Below, in pieces: positions 52,473 to 64,000 of a stretch of DNA of 64,000 nucleotides (position 1 is the first letter of the stretch; every line of letters begins with the position of its first letter). Location of the stretch: the NCBI RefSeq assembly GCF_023585685.1, contig NZ_CP097764.1, positions 558,001-622,000 of the forward strand. Reading direction: 5' to 3'. The notes below the pieces were generated by a model. That model ran no database searches, was not told where the DNA came from, and worked only from the letters and a program-made list of their open reading frames with translations. Position numbers and translations under genes: made by a program. Source of the DNA: Blochmannia endosymbiont of Camponotus sp. C-003 (GTDB taxonomy: Bacteria; Pseudomonadota; Gammaproteobacteria; Enterobacterales; Enterobacteriaceae).

Positions 52473-54557
52473 TTATGCACGTTTTATTAACATAGAATTA
52501 TCAATAGTAACAGAGAACCCATAATATCTTAGCATCGGTTTTACTGTCATAGTGTGTGTACTACAAAATTTTGAAAGACATTTTTTTAAGTCAATGGACC
52601 CCCCCAACGCAAGAATATCATGAAGAAACAATTTCCCTATTTTTGAATTAAGAATGCCTAATTCTTGAAAACGACACCAAACATTGGATGCCAACATATC
52701 CGACCATAAATAACTATAATACCCTGCAGAATAATCATTAGAAAAAGTATGTAAAAAAGAGTGAGGAAAACGATCCCAATCCATTGAAAAATGATACGTT
52801 GATATTTGTTTTATTACGTCATTAAATATTTTTAATACACTCCTCTTTTCCCCCGGAATATATTCATGATGTATTCGTAAATCAAATAATCCATATATCA
52901 CTTGACGTAAAAGATACGATGATGATTGGTATGTTTTTGTTTTTAATAAGTTATTTATTATATGATCAGGTAACGGTTCTTGTGTTTGACAATGCATGGA
53001 AATTAATTGTAATACATTAGGTTCCCAGCAAAATTTTTCCATGAGTTGACTAGGTAATTCTACCACATCCCAAGGTACCCCATTAACTCCAGATATCTCT
53101 GGAATATCAATGCGTGTCATAATATGATGTAGTACATGCCCAAACTCATGAAATAAAGTAATGACATCATGATGCGTCAGCAAACATGAAGATTTTTGAT
53201 TTTCTGAACGATTAAAGTTACAAGTTAAGTATGCGATGGGTTTTTGATTAGCAGTATTATTCCGATACATCATGCTCACTAACTCATCCATCCAAGCACC
53301 CTCTCTCTTATCATTTCTAAGGTATATATCTAAATAAAATCCTCCTATCCACTCATTTTCTTCGTCAAAAATATCAAAAAATCGTACATCAGAATGCCAT
53401 TTCTCTATGTTATAACGTTCTTTAATAATGATTCCATAAATGCGATTCACTACTGAAAACATTCCATGAAGTACCGTTTTTTCAGTAAAATAATAACGTA
53501 GTTCTTCATTTTTAATAGAAAAAAGATACTGTTTCTGTTTCTCTCTATAATATGCAACATCCCATGGATATAAAGATATACAAGAACATTTATTTTTAGC
53601 AAAATTTTGTGTTTCTAAAAATTCTTTATATTCGTAAGGGCGTATCTGGTCGGATAGGTTTATAAGAAAATCAAATACTTGCTTTGGGCTTTGTATCATT
53701 CTGTTTGCTAAAGATTTTTCAAGATAAGTACTAAATCCCAAAATTTGTGCTAACTCATAGCGTAATGCAAGAATTTCATCCATTACCAAAGTATTATCCC
53801 ATTTTCCGCTATTAGGTCCTTGATCAGAAGCACGAGTATTAAAAGCCCAATATAGTTCTTCTCTCAGTTCTCGGGTATCACAATATAACAAAACTGAAGA
53901 ATAACTAGGATATTGCAATGTAAATAACCATCCTTTTTTTCCACGAACTTGTGCTGCTGCACGAGCAATCTCTAATATATGATCTGGTATTCCGGATAAT
54001 ATTTTTTTTTCAGTAACTAACTTATTCCAACCTAACGTTGCGTCAAATACATTATTGGCATAATTTGAACTTAATCGGGATAATTTAGAGGTTATATATG
54101 CATATATCTTTTTATTCTGTGGAGACAAATAAATTCCTGATAATTTAAAATTACGTAAAATATTATTTAACACTTTTTTTTGTATTGAACTTAACTGTTG
54201 ATAAGCATCTCCATGTCGTAATAATTGATACGATCTATACAATCCATAATGTTGATTGACCCAATTTCTATATTCAGAAATAAGTGGTAAACTTTCTTCA
54301 TAAACTTTACGTAATTCTAAATTATGTTGCACAGAATTTAAATGCGTTATCGGAGACCAAGTGCGTTGCAACTCATTTTCTGCAATCATCAACGGATAAT
54401 ATAACGTGTCCCAAGTAATACGTTTCTCAGATGCAATCTGCTCTACCGTATTATAACAATGAGTCAATACTGTTCGCACAGCCTCTTTTATATGGCTTAC
54501 CTTAATAGAGGAAAACGGAGGAAATATAGAATAGCTTAACAACGGATTATTATCCAT
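52473..54557 (-). CDS. prlC: oligopeptidase A (M3 zinc metallopeptidase)
   Basis: Cytosolic zinc oligopeptidase that degrades signal peptides and short peptides. 694 residues (E. coli 680). The M3 signature TLFHEFGHVLHH carries the HExxH-type zinc site as HEFGH, and the third ligand lies in WDVVELPSQLMEKFCW. ANRMIQSPKQVFDFL and SAGYYSYLWSDMLASNVW are family blocks. Near pitA as in E. coli, in convergent orientation. rsmJ, which lies beside prlC in E. coli, is absent here. Confidence 0.96.
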   Translation of the reverse strand: MDNNPLLSYSIFPPFSSIKVSHIKEAVRTVLTHCYNTVEQIASEKRITWDTLYYPLMIAENELQRTWSPITHLNSVQHNLELRKVYEESLPLISEYRNWVNQHYGLYRSYQLLRHGDAYQQLSSIQKKVLNNILRNFKLSGIYLSPQNKKIYAYITSKLSRLSSNYANNVFDATLGWNKLVTEKKILSGIPDHILEIARAAAQVRGKKGWLFTLQYPSYSSVLLYCDTRELREELYWAFNTRASDQGPNSGKWDNTLVMDEILALRYELAQILGFSTYLEKSLANRMIQSPKQVFDFLINLSDQIRPYEYKEFLETQNFAKNKCSCISLYPWDVAYYREKQKQYLFSIKNEELRYYFTEKTVLHGMFSVVNRIYGIIIKERYNIEKWHSDVRFFDIFDEENEWIGGFYLDIYLRNDKREGAWMDELVSMMYRNNTANQKPIAYLTCNFNRSENQKSSCLLTHHDVITLFHEFGHVLHHIMTRIDIPEISGVNGVPWDVVELPSQLMEKFCWEPNVLQLISMHCQTQEPLPDHIINNLLKTKTYQSSSYLLRQVIYGLFDLRIHHEYIPGEKRSVLKIFNDVIKQISTYHFSMDWDRFPHSFLHTFSNDYSAGYYSYLWSDMLASNVWCRFQELGILNSKIGKLFLHDILALGGSIDLKKCLSKFCSTHTMTVKPMLRYYGFSVTIDNSMLIKRA

Positions 54558-54772
54558 AAAACAAACCTTAAAAAATTATAGCTATCGTATAGCCAATTTT
54601 GAAATCTCACGTTGTATTAAAATCATATACATAAACAGGTTATACATACATCCAGATATTATCTGTAAACTTATTTATTTAATTAAATAGGTCTTTATTG
54701 ACGCATCATTTACAATCATTTTACTGTTTATCAATTTACGTAAAATTCAATAAAATACATCATTATTTTATA

Positions 54773-54847
54773 TCGGTGAGGAAGGATTTGAACCTTCGAC
54801 CTATACGTCCCGAACGTATTGCGCTAACCAAACTACGCTACTCACCG
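54773..54847 (-). tRNA. proK: tRNA-Pro (anticodon CGG)
   Basis: Minus-strand cloverleaf: acceptor CGGTGAG/CTCACCG, anticodon stem ATACG/CGTAT around loop TTCGGGA (anticodon CGG), T arm GAAGG/CCTTC with TTCAAAT. 75 nt, no encoded CCA. It resembles E. coli proK, which is encoded in the same general region. The anticodon reads only CCG, a codon expected to be rare at this AT content. Confidence 0.94.
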
Positions 54848-55182
54848 TCGTGTTATAAGTATGGTTGCATATAACTCGCGATTCAACATAAATATTCTGA
54901 TTTTATTGACACAATCAACCACAACAAAATTTAGAATTTACTAATACGATTTTATCAATAAGAATACCACTAAACAGATATCTAAATTAAAATATTTATT
55001 TTATCATGTTTTATCAAAAGTTGAAATATACACAAACATCATATTAAATAATATAAATAATTTGCATACATTTATTAATAAATAATCTATTCGTATACAT
55101 TATTATCTAACAAATGTATAATCTAAATTATGCTTAGAATTAATAGTCTTACTATTTACATTATTATGGAGAAATTTTAATT
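54848..55182. other. AT-rich spacer upstream of sodA
   Basis: 335 bases without gene or clear hairpin. It contains the sodA promoter; no Fur-box-like palindrome was noticed. Confidence 0.4.
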
Positions 55183-55800
55183 ATGAGTTTTATATTACCT
55201 TCTTTAACTTACTCATATGATGCTTTAGAGCCATTTTTTGATGAAAAAACTATGGAGATTCATCATACAAAACACCACCAAGCATACATTGATAACGCTA
55301 ATGCAGCGCTAATTGATTTACCTGAATTTTCTAATCTATCTGTTATAGAATTAATAAAACAATTAAATCATTTACCTAATCACAAAAAAACTATATTACG
55401 TAATAATGCCGGAGGACATATCAATCATAGCCTTTTTTGGAAGTATCTTAAAAAAAATACTGTACTTCAAGGATCATTAAAAGATGCAATAGAATATAAC
55501 TTTTCAAGTATCTCTTCTTTTAAAGATCATTTTGAAAAAACCGCCATTAGTCGTTTTGGATCTGGTTGGGTATGGCTTATAAAACAAAATAATATTTTAT
55601 CTATAGTATCTACTGCTAATCAAGATAACCCATTAATGGGAACAGATATTTCCGGAACAAATGGACACCCAATTCTTGGTCTAGATGTATGGGAACATGC
55701 CTATTACTTAAAATATCAAAATCGGCGATTAGAGTATATTAGATCATTTTGGAGTATAGTGAACTGGGATGAAGTACACGAGCAATTCAATCAAGTATAA
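55183..55800 (+). CDS. sodA: superoxide dismutase [Mn]
   Basis: Dismutates superoxide in the cytosol. 205 residues (E. coli SodA 206). Metal ligands are visible: histidine in MEIHHTKHH, histidine in [10 protein letters not shown], and Asp/His in [23 protein letters not shown] and the full alignment point to the manganese SodA rather than iron SodB. GGAG lies upstream of the ATG. The only oxidative-defence enzyme in this window. Confidence 0.96.
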   Translation: MSFILPSLTYSYDALEPFFDEKTMEIHHTKHHQAYIDNANAALIDLPEFSNLSVIELIKQLNHLPNHKKTILRNNAGGHINHSLFWKYLKKNTVLQGSLKDAIEYNFSSISSFKDHFEKTAISRFGSGWVWLIKQNNILSIVSTANQDNPLMGTDISGTNGHPILGLDVWEHAYYLKYQNRRLEYIRSFWSIVNWDEVHEQFNQV

Positions 55801-55900
55801 AATAGTTATTAATTAAACTAAAAGATATGAGTTTTATATACACATGTCAAATTTGATGGCATTCTAAACACAAACAAGTTTACGAAGTACCATTGATCAT

Positions 55901-55946
55901 AATTTCAGTTAGCTCGTAAAAAATTATTAACGAGCTAACTGAAATT
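55901..55946. terminator. 17-bp perfect hairpin between convergent sodA and glyS
   Basis: Left arm AATTTCAGTTAGCTCGT (55901-55917) and its exact reverse complement (55930-55946) enclose a 12-base A/T loop. It sits between the ends of two converging genes and probably terminates or protects both transcripts, although the U-run is not at the stem base. Confidence 0.6.
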
Positions 55947-55971
55947 AAAAAATACACACATAAATATACAG

Positions 55972-58056
55972 TTAAACATTTAATAAAGAAATATCCGACA
56001 CCTTCAAAAATAAATTTTTAACTTTATTTAATAAAGTTAATCGATTGATTCTTATCTCTTCATTTTCATCCATAATCATAACATTATCAAAAAATGCATT
56101 CACCGCATTTGATATCGTTACAACAACAATTAATGCATCATAATAACGATGTTGTGCGCACAATACCTGCAGTCTTTTTTCAATCGAAATTACCTCCATG
56201 GCTAAACTTATTTCTTCTGGCTTTTTTAACAAAAAATATTGCACATCATCATAAGATATCTGATGTTTTAATAACATATGAGATATGCGTTTATAAATTA
56301 AATTCAATTTAACATTCTTCTCTTTTTGTAATCTACAAAAATCAGTGACTGCTTTTATCCGGTCATCGATATCTACTATGCTATCAGATTTAATACTTAA
56401 AACTGATTTTATAACATCTAATTTGTAACCTCTCAAAGAATACCACGAAAACAAACGATTATACATAAAATCATAAATATCATTAATAGCTGTCGCATTA
56501 ATTAATTGAGAACCATATAATTGTACTGACTTTTTTATTAGATCACATAAATTTATTGGTAATTTTTTATATATAAGAATACGTAAAATTCCAACTGCAG
56601 ATCTCTTTAAAGCAAACGGATCTCTGTTTCCTTTTGGTAATTCTTTAACTCCAAATATACCTGATATAGTATCTATTTTATCTGCAATAGATATAACACA
56701 AGAAATATGAGTGGTAGGTAATGTATCTTCAGAAAAACGAGGTTGATAATGTTCCTTTTGCGCTAATGCTATTTCTTCCAATTCACCATCACGACGAGCA
56801 TAATACATACCAATAGTTCCTTGAGTTGAAGGAAATTCAGATACCATATTACTCATCAAATCACACTTACACAAACGCCCAGCGCGTTTCGTTTGTTCTA
56901 TATCTATACCTATTTTTTCAGCTATCCATCCGGATAATGTTTCTATACGCCAACTTTTATCACGCAAAGTACCAAGTCTGCTATGAAATAAAACAGCATT
57001 TAATTTAGGTATATAATCTTCTAAACGACATTTGTTATCTTGCATTAAAAAAAACTCTGCATCCATTAAACGTGGAGTTATCACATTTTCGTGTCCAGCA
57101 ATAATTTGTTCGTAGTTATCTGAAATCGTATTTGATACAAAAATAAAATACGGTAATAAAACTCCACCTGTAACATCGTATACAGGAAAATACTTTTGAT
57201 CGTATTTCATAATATGAAGTATTACCTCACATGGTAATACTAAAAATTTATTATTAAATTGACCAGAAAGAATTACAGGCCATTCTACTAAAGAAGTAAC
57301 TTCTTCTAACAAACTCTCTACACTCTGAGCATCTACAATTCCCCCAAGTTTTCTAGCCTCTTTTTCTATTTCTGAACATATTATATTTTTACGTACATCA
57401 TAATCTGCTATTACCCAACCATCTTTAGTCAAAATATCTGGATAATGATCTGCATGTTCAAGAGTAATTTTATTCTCTTCCATACATCTATTACCATATA
57501 ATATTCGATCTGTTTTTATACCGAAAAAACAACCCGGAACAAGATATGTATCTAACAATATAGTCATAGTACGGACGGGCCGAACAAATGGAATATCTAT
57601 ATCGCTCCAACGCATCATTTCATAATCATTTAATTTTTCTAAGGAGGAATTAACTATTTTACATAATAAATATTTTAAATTTTTATGCGTTGCTATATTT
57701 TCATCGTATGCCAATATTTTTTGAAAATTATCGGTGTGCAAAATACTTTTGACATTCATATTATTAACTATATGATTAATTTGAGTATCTGCATTTTTAA
57801 TACATTTATCATACATATCACTAGTATCTGATTGATTAACACATTCTATATTAGTATTGAAGTCACTTCTTACTGTTATATTAGCCTTTACCGCTAAGCG
57901 ACACGAAGATGCAAACCACTTCACTTTATCACAAAAAAAATTACTTTTTTTAAACTCATTAACAATCTGATAAAAAAAATCTTTTCCTAATCTTTTTAAA
58001 ATTTTAGATGGCAACGACTCAGTACCAACCTCTACTAAAAAAGTATATACTTTCAT
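55972..58056 (-). CDS. glyS: glycyl-tRNA synthetase beta subunit
   Basis: Beta chain of the alpha2beta2 bacterial GlyRS, which recognises tRNA-Gly. 694 residues (E. coli 689). Starts MKVYTFLVEVGTESLPSKIL; FVRPVRTMTILLD, EVTSLVEWPVILSGQF, FPSTQGTIGMYYARRDGE, DKIDTISGIFGVKELPKGNRDPFALKRSAVGILRI and NRLTLLNKVKNLFLKVSDISLLNV are family blocks. Begins 23 bases after glyQ; an obligate pair. Confidence 0.97.
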   Translation of the reverse strand: MKVYTFLVEVGTESLPSKILKRLGKDFFYQIVNEFKKSNFFCDKVKWFASSCRLAVKANITVRSDFNTNIECVNQSDTSDMYDKCIKNADTQINHIVNNMNVKSILHTDNFQKILAYDENIATHKNLKYLLCKIVNSSLEKLNDYEMMRWSDIDIPFVRPVRTMTILLDTYLVPGCFFGIKTDRILYGNRCMEENKITLEHADHYPDILTKDGWVIADYDVRKNIICSEIEKEARKLGGIVDAQSVESLLEEVTSLVEWPVILSGQFNNKFLVLPCEVILHIMKYDQKYFPVYDVTGGVLLPYFIFVSNTISDNYEQIIAGHENVITPRLMDAEFFLMQDNKCRLEDYIPKLNAVLFHSRLGTLRDKSWRIETLSGWIAEKIGIDIEQTKRAGRLCKCDLMSNMVSEFPSTQGTIGMYYARRDGELEEIALAQKEHYQPRFSEDTLPTTHISCVISIADKIDTISGIFGVKELPKGNRDPFALKRSAVGILRILIYKKLPINLCDLIKKSVQLYGSQLINATAINDIYDFMYNRLFSWYSLRGYKLDVIKSVLSIKSDSIVDIDDRIKAVTDFCRLQKEKNVKLNLIYKRISHMLLKHQISYDDVQYFLLKKPEEISLAMEVISIEKRLQVLCAQHRYYDALIVVVTISNAVNAFFDNVMIMDENEEIRINRLTLLNKVKNLFLKVSDISLLNV

Positions 58057-58079
58057 TATAAAATTATCCTTGCATTATA

Positions 58080-58994
58080 TTATAATTTCTTTATACACAT
58101 AGGAAATCCTAATTTTCTGCGAGATATATAGTAAGATTCTGCTATCATTTTTGATAATTTACGAATACGTAAAATATAATTTTTTCTTTCTGTAATGGAA
58201 ATTACTTTCCTAGCATCTAATAAATTAAAAATATGTATTGCTTTTAAAACTCGTTCATATGCGGGCATAAGTAATGGTTGCGTCATAGTAATCAAATATT
58301 TTATCTCATTTTCATATTGACTAAAAATTTTAAACAAAAATTTAATATCCGTATGTTCACAATTATAAATTGATTGTTCTAATTCATTTTGATAGAATAA
58401 ATCTCCATACGTAACAGGTCCTAATACACTATGACTCCAAATCAAATCATAAACACGATTGACCCCTTGCAAGAATAAAGATAAACGTTCTAAACCATAG
58501 GTTATTTCTCCAGTAACAGGTCTACATTCTAATCCACCCATTTGTTGAAAATAAGTAATTTGTGTTATTTCCATACCATTCAACCAAACCTCCCAACCTA
58601 ATCCCCATGCCCCAAGCGTAGGGTTTTCCCAATTATCTTCAACAAAAAAAATATCATTTTTTATATGATTTAATCCAAGTTCTTTTAAAGAATCTAAATA
58701 TAATTGCAGCATATTTTTTGGAGAAGGCTTTATAATTATTTGGAACTGATAATATTGTTGCAATCTATTGGGATTTTGACCATACCGACTATCCATTGGC
58801 CGGCGAGATACCTGAACATAAGAGAGAGCAATAGGCTCTGGACCAATAGCATTAAAAAAAGTCATGGGATGCGAAGTAGCGGCCCCAACTTCTATATCTA
58901 ATGGTTGAACTATAATACAACCATAACTTTCCCAATAACTTTCTAATGTTCGTATTAGTCCTTGAAAGGTTTTTGTATCATTGTTATCGTACAT
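58080..58994 (-). CDS. glyQ: glycyl-tRNA synthetase alpha subunit
   Basis: Catalytic alpha chain of the alpha2beta2 GlyRS; class II. 304 residues (E. coli 303). [76 protein letters not shown] and [13 protein letters not shown] are near-identical to E. coli. First gene of glyQ-glyS. Confidence 0.98.
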   Translation of the reverse strand: MYDNNDTKTFQGLIRTLESYWESYGCIIVQPLDIEVGAATSHPMTFFNAIGPEPIALSYVQVSRRPMDSRYGQNPNRLQQYYQFQIIIKPSPKNMLQLYLDSLKELGLNHIKNDIFFVEDNWENPTLGAWGLGWEVWLNGMEITQITYFQQMGGLECRPVTGEITYGLERLSLFLQGVNRVYDLIWSHSVLGPVTYGDLFYQNELEQSIYNCEHTDIKFLFKIFSQYENEIKYLITMTQPLLMPAYERVLKAIHIFNLLDARKVISITERKNYILRIRKLSKMIAESYYISRRKLGFPMCIKKL

Positions 58995-59426
58995 TTTATC
59001 TTATCTATTTAAAAAATCATTTTGATTGCACATCTACTTATAACAATAAATATTCATTTCATTATTGTTGATGACATTTATAATATAACAAAACTTAAAG
59101 TTATAATTACAGAAAATAATTTCTATCATGTAATGCAAAACATCTTAAATTAAAAATCAATATATATTGATATATATAGGACATCAAAAACATCAATATT
59201 AATATTTTTATATCTATTTAATATTAGGTATTATATATTCATATATATAATAATGAGATGATTTTTAAATCAGTTGCTTAAAACAAATTCATTCTACATC
59301 GATCATTATAAATATGCTATACAACAAAATAAAAATTCACATTCATATATTATGAACATGTAGTTTTATTCTTAATCTTGATAAGACATTACATATTTCA
59401 GAAATCTACACGCATTAGGGTATAAA
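58995..59426. other. AT-rich divergent spacer glyQ / AI-2E permease
   Basis: 432 bases, with promoters for both genes and several TATATA runs. No gene or RNA recognised. Confidence 0.4.
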
Positions 59427-60434
59427 ATGATTTCTCAAGAAACACCGATCATAATAATTTCTTATCTAATAATGTTTATTTTTATCATTACCGTAATACC
59501 ATTGGGTTTATTTCCTTGTTTTTTTTCTGGATTTTTAACTTATGAAATTATAGTATCTCTTGCATCTTACTTTGAACGATTTATTGGAATCAGTCGTGCT
59601 CGTTGGATTTCAGTAGCATTTATTGTTATAAACATAACTATTGTTATAGTCATAGGAGTTATTAACTGCACCAATTTTTTTACAGAAGATATCAATAAAA
59701 TTAGTATTTCCATTGAAATTAATAGAATTTTTTCTGATTTTAAAAAAAGACTTCCTGATTTTTTACCTTCTTTTTTACCAAATACTACCGAAGAACTAAA
59801 AGATCAAATATTTACTTGGATCGAATCAAACTCAATTCTTATCCGAAATATGGGACACACTTTTCTACACGGATTTATTACCTTACTAGTAGGAGTAGTG
59901 GTTGGTATTTTAGTATCTTGCTCTAAATCTACAAAATATTATACTCATGATACATTTTTCATTATTCAATTATCAGAACGTATATATAATCTTTCTAGAG
60001 CATTTCGCAATATTGTTTTTGCTCAAATTAAAATTTCTTCCGTAAATACACTGTTAACATCCATTATAATTTTTGTTTTATTACCATTAATTGGACAATC
60101 TTTACCATTAGGAAAGACTTTAATCATCATTACTTTTGTTTTGGGTATGCTACCAATCATTGGTAATCTTATTTCCAATATTATGATTACTATCGCTGCT
60201 TTATCTATCTCGTTAAGCATTGGATTAATGATGCTTATTTATTTAATATTAATTCACAAATTAGAATATTTTTTGAATGCCGAAATTGTTGGAAATAAAA
60301 TCAATGCTAACCCTTGGGAACTAATACTTGCAATGATTTTGCTAGAATCAATATTCGGATTAGAAGGCCTAATAGCAGCTCCAATTTTTTATGCCTATTT
60401 AAAAAATGAATTACGTTCGAAAAAAATAATTTGA
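59427..60434 (+). CDS. AI-2E-family (UPF0118) membrane permease
   Basis: 335 residues with about seven membrane helices. It has the AI-2E/PerM family layout: two N-terminal helices, a periplasmic stretch (about 85-140), then a cluster ending in LEGLIAAPIFYAYLKNELR. The segment SRAFRNIVFAQIKISSVNTLLT...LPLGKTLIIITFVLGMLPIIGNLISN...LIHKLEYFLNAEIVGNKINANPWELILAM recalls a distinct enterobacterial AI-2E-type subgroup rather than E. coli YhhT, PerM or TqsA. The substrate is unknown. AGGG precedes the ATG. Monocistronic. Confidence 0.82.
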   Translation: MISQETPIIIISYLIMFIFIITVIPLGLFPCFFSGFLTYEIIVSLASYFERFIGISRARWISVAFIVINITIVIVIGVINCTNFFTEDINKISISIEINRIFSDFKKRLPDFLPSFLPNTTEELKDQIFTWIESNSILIRNMGHTFLHGFITLLVGVVVGILVSCSKSTKYYTHDTFFIIQLSERIYNLSRAFRNIVFAQIKISSVNTLLTSIIIFVLLPLIGQSLPLGKTLIIITFVLGMLPIIGNLISNIMITIAALSISLSIGLMMLIYLILIHKLEYFLNAEIVGNKINANPWELILAMILLESIFGLEGLIAAPIFYAYLKNELRSKKII

Positions 60435-60498
60435 TATTTTAGTGTTAAACTCATTCACATAATCAACTAATTTATTGATTAAATATCGGAAACTATAA

Positions 60499-60549
60499 AA
60501 TCAAACCGAACTCTATCCGTATATTTAATTAATAAAGCCCGGTTTGATT
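60499..60549. terminator. inverted repeat between convergent permease and ibpA
   Basis: Ten-base arms AATCAAACCG (60499-60508) and CGGTTTGATT (60540-60549) with a 31-base spacer. It lies between converging genes; a weak candidate for a shared termination structure. Confidence 0.35.
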
Positions 60550-60579
60550 CTTACATTACATTAAGAATTAAATTTATCA

Positions 60580-60990
60580 CTATTTAATTTCTATACGCCT
60601 TGGTTTTAATGTATCTGGTAATATTCTTTCCAAATGTATGTAAAGAATTCCATACTCCAGATTTGCACCTGTTATTTGAATATGTTCGGCTAATTGAAAT
60701 TTTCTTTCAAAATCATGCTCAGTAATACCCTGATACAAATAATTTTTAGAATTTTGATGGGAATCAATATGTATCCCTTTAACTACTAACATATTATCAT
60801 GCATTGTAATATCCAATTCACTATTCGTAAAACCAGCTACTACAATAGAAATACAATATTTGTGTTCACTAACTAATTCAACATTATAAGGTGGATAACT
60901 TCCATTACTTTGCCCGATCTCCAAAAAATTAACTAATCTATCAAATCCAATGACAGAACCATACAACGGCGAAAAATCGAAATTACGCAT
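60580..60990 (-). CDS. ibpA: small heat-shock protein IbpA
   Basis: Alpha-crystallin-family holdase that binds aggregating proteins. 136 residues from ATG 60990 ([19 protein letters not shown], as in E. coli IbpA, 137). The crystallin domain (about 35-125) is complete: [52 protein letters not shown], and the C-terminal IEI anchor in PRRIEIK. The ribosome site AGGAG is nine bases upstream. ibpB is absent. E. coli ibpA has a 5'-UTR RNA thermometer; only a weak possible pairing of the ribosome site is seen here. Confidence 0.96.
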   Translation of the reverse strand: MRNFDFSPLYGSVIGFDRLVNFLEIGQSNGSYPPYNVELVSEHKYCISIVVAGFTNSELDITMHDNMLVVKGIHIDSHQNSKNYLYQGITEHDFERKFQLAEHIQITGANLEYGILYIHLERILPDTLKPRRIEIK

Positions 60991-61194
60991 ATACAGCACT
61001 CCTAATCAAGTGATTGACTAACTTTAACAAATGTACAAATATAATAAGATTTAATTACTGTATCTTCTACTATAATATCATTAGCTATATTATAATACTA
61101 TTTGTGCTTATAATATCAATACATAATTACATAATAACAATCTATTAACTGGAAAACCATTTTTACATCAAATTCACATGAAAATATTTACAAT

Positions 61195-63918
<2,724 letters not shown>

Positions 63919-64000
63919 TTATATCCGAATTGGCATGACGATATATGTTGCTCCATAACATTGCTCTGTGCCCTCAATTTGCACGCTAGATATTGCATTT
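63919..64000 (-). CDS. dnaN: DNA polymerase III beta sliding clamp (3' end, cut by window edge)
   Basis: The last 26 codons are present on the minus strand: SSVQIEGTEQCYGATYIVMPIRI and stop. E. coli DnaN ends SSVQIEDAASQSAAYVVMPMRL, so the match is clear. The gene continues beyond base 64000. It is followed by gyrB, with recF lost. Identification rests on this short conserved tail, which lies against the clamp's partner-binding pocket. Confidence 0.88.
   Translation of the reverse strand, partial: NAISSVQIEGTEQCYGATYIVMPIRI

Overview
The window looks like part of the chromosome of a reduced, very AT-rich gammaproteobacterial insect endosymbiont, most probably a Candidatus Blochmannia (carpenter-ant symbiont). 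The reasons are E. coli-like proteins at nearly full length, short E. coli-collinear gene blocks (rpsU-dnaG-rpoD; rplM-rpsI; zapG-degQ; lptC-lptA-lptB; lptF-lptG; pepA-holC-valS; argF-ridA; ssb-dnaB-zur-ubiA; glyQ-glyS), long AT-rich spacers where the intervening E. coli genes are gone, and no phage, IS element or CRISPR array. The genus is an inference from layout and composition; no database was searched.

Layout. 1-9 kb: plsC (cut by the window edge), ribB, hldE, cca, uppP, folB, plsY, tsaD. 8.9-13.1 kb: the macromolecular-synthesis operon rpsU-dnaG-rpoD, then tRNA-Ile2(CAT). 13.6-17.3 kb: yqjA (DedA family), rnpB, rsmI, dolP. 18.6-23.8 kb: rpsI/rplM, zapG, degQ, murA/ibaG. 23.8-26.3 kb: a 2.5-kb stretch with no recognisable gene where E. 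coli carries mla and kds genes. 26.3-28.2 kb: lptC-lptA-lptB. 28.7-30.6 kb: a metal-type ABC importer (permease and ATPase) headed by a possible 45-residue membrane peptide and a perfect 40-bp palindrome. 30.8-34.5 kb: tRNA-Leu(CAA), a LysR regulator, lptG/lptF. 34.7-41.3 kb: pepA-holC-valS, argF, ridA. 41.6-52.3 kb: gltP, yjcE, ssb, dnaB, zur, ubiA, pitA. 52.4-60.4 kb: prlC, tRNA-Pro(CGG), sodA, glyS/glyQ, an AI-2E-family permease. 60.5-64 kb: ibpA, gyrB and the 3' end of dnaN.

Together these genes keep the outer envelope (LptABCFG export of LPS, HldE heptose, MurA and UppP for peptidoglycan, PlsC and PlsY for phospholipid, DolP, DegQ), DNA replication (DnaG, DnaB, SSB, HolC, GyrB, DnaN), translation (GlyRS, ValRS, S9, L13, S21, TsaD, CCA enzyme, RNase P RNA) and some metabolism and transport (riboflavin, folate, ubiquinone, ornithine transcarbamylase, glutamate, phosphate, zinc/manganese).

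Most notable: dnaG has no ATG, GTG, TTG or CTG in frame at its conserved N-terminus and may start at ATT. The HD phosphohydrolase motif of the CCA enzyme has become R-N. A 22-bp perfect hairpin lies inside the pepA coding sequence, and its variable arm looks templated from its conserved arm. A perfect 40-bp palindrome built from Zur-like words precedes the metal importer, which has no substrate-binding protein gene beside it, while an apparently intact Zur is encoded 18 kb away. recF is missing between dnaN and gyrB.
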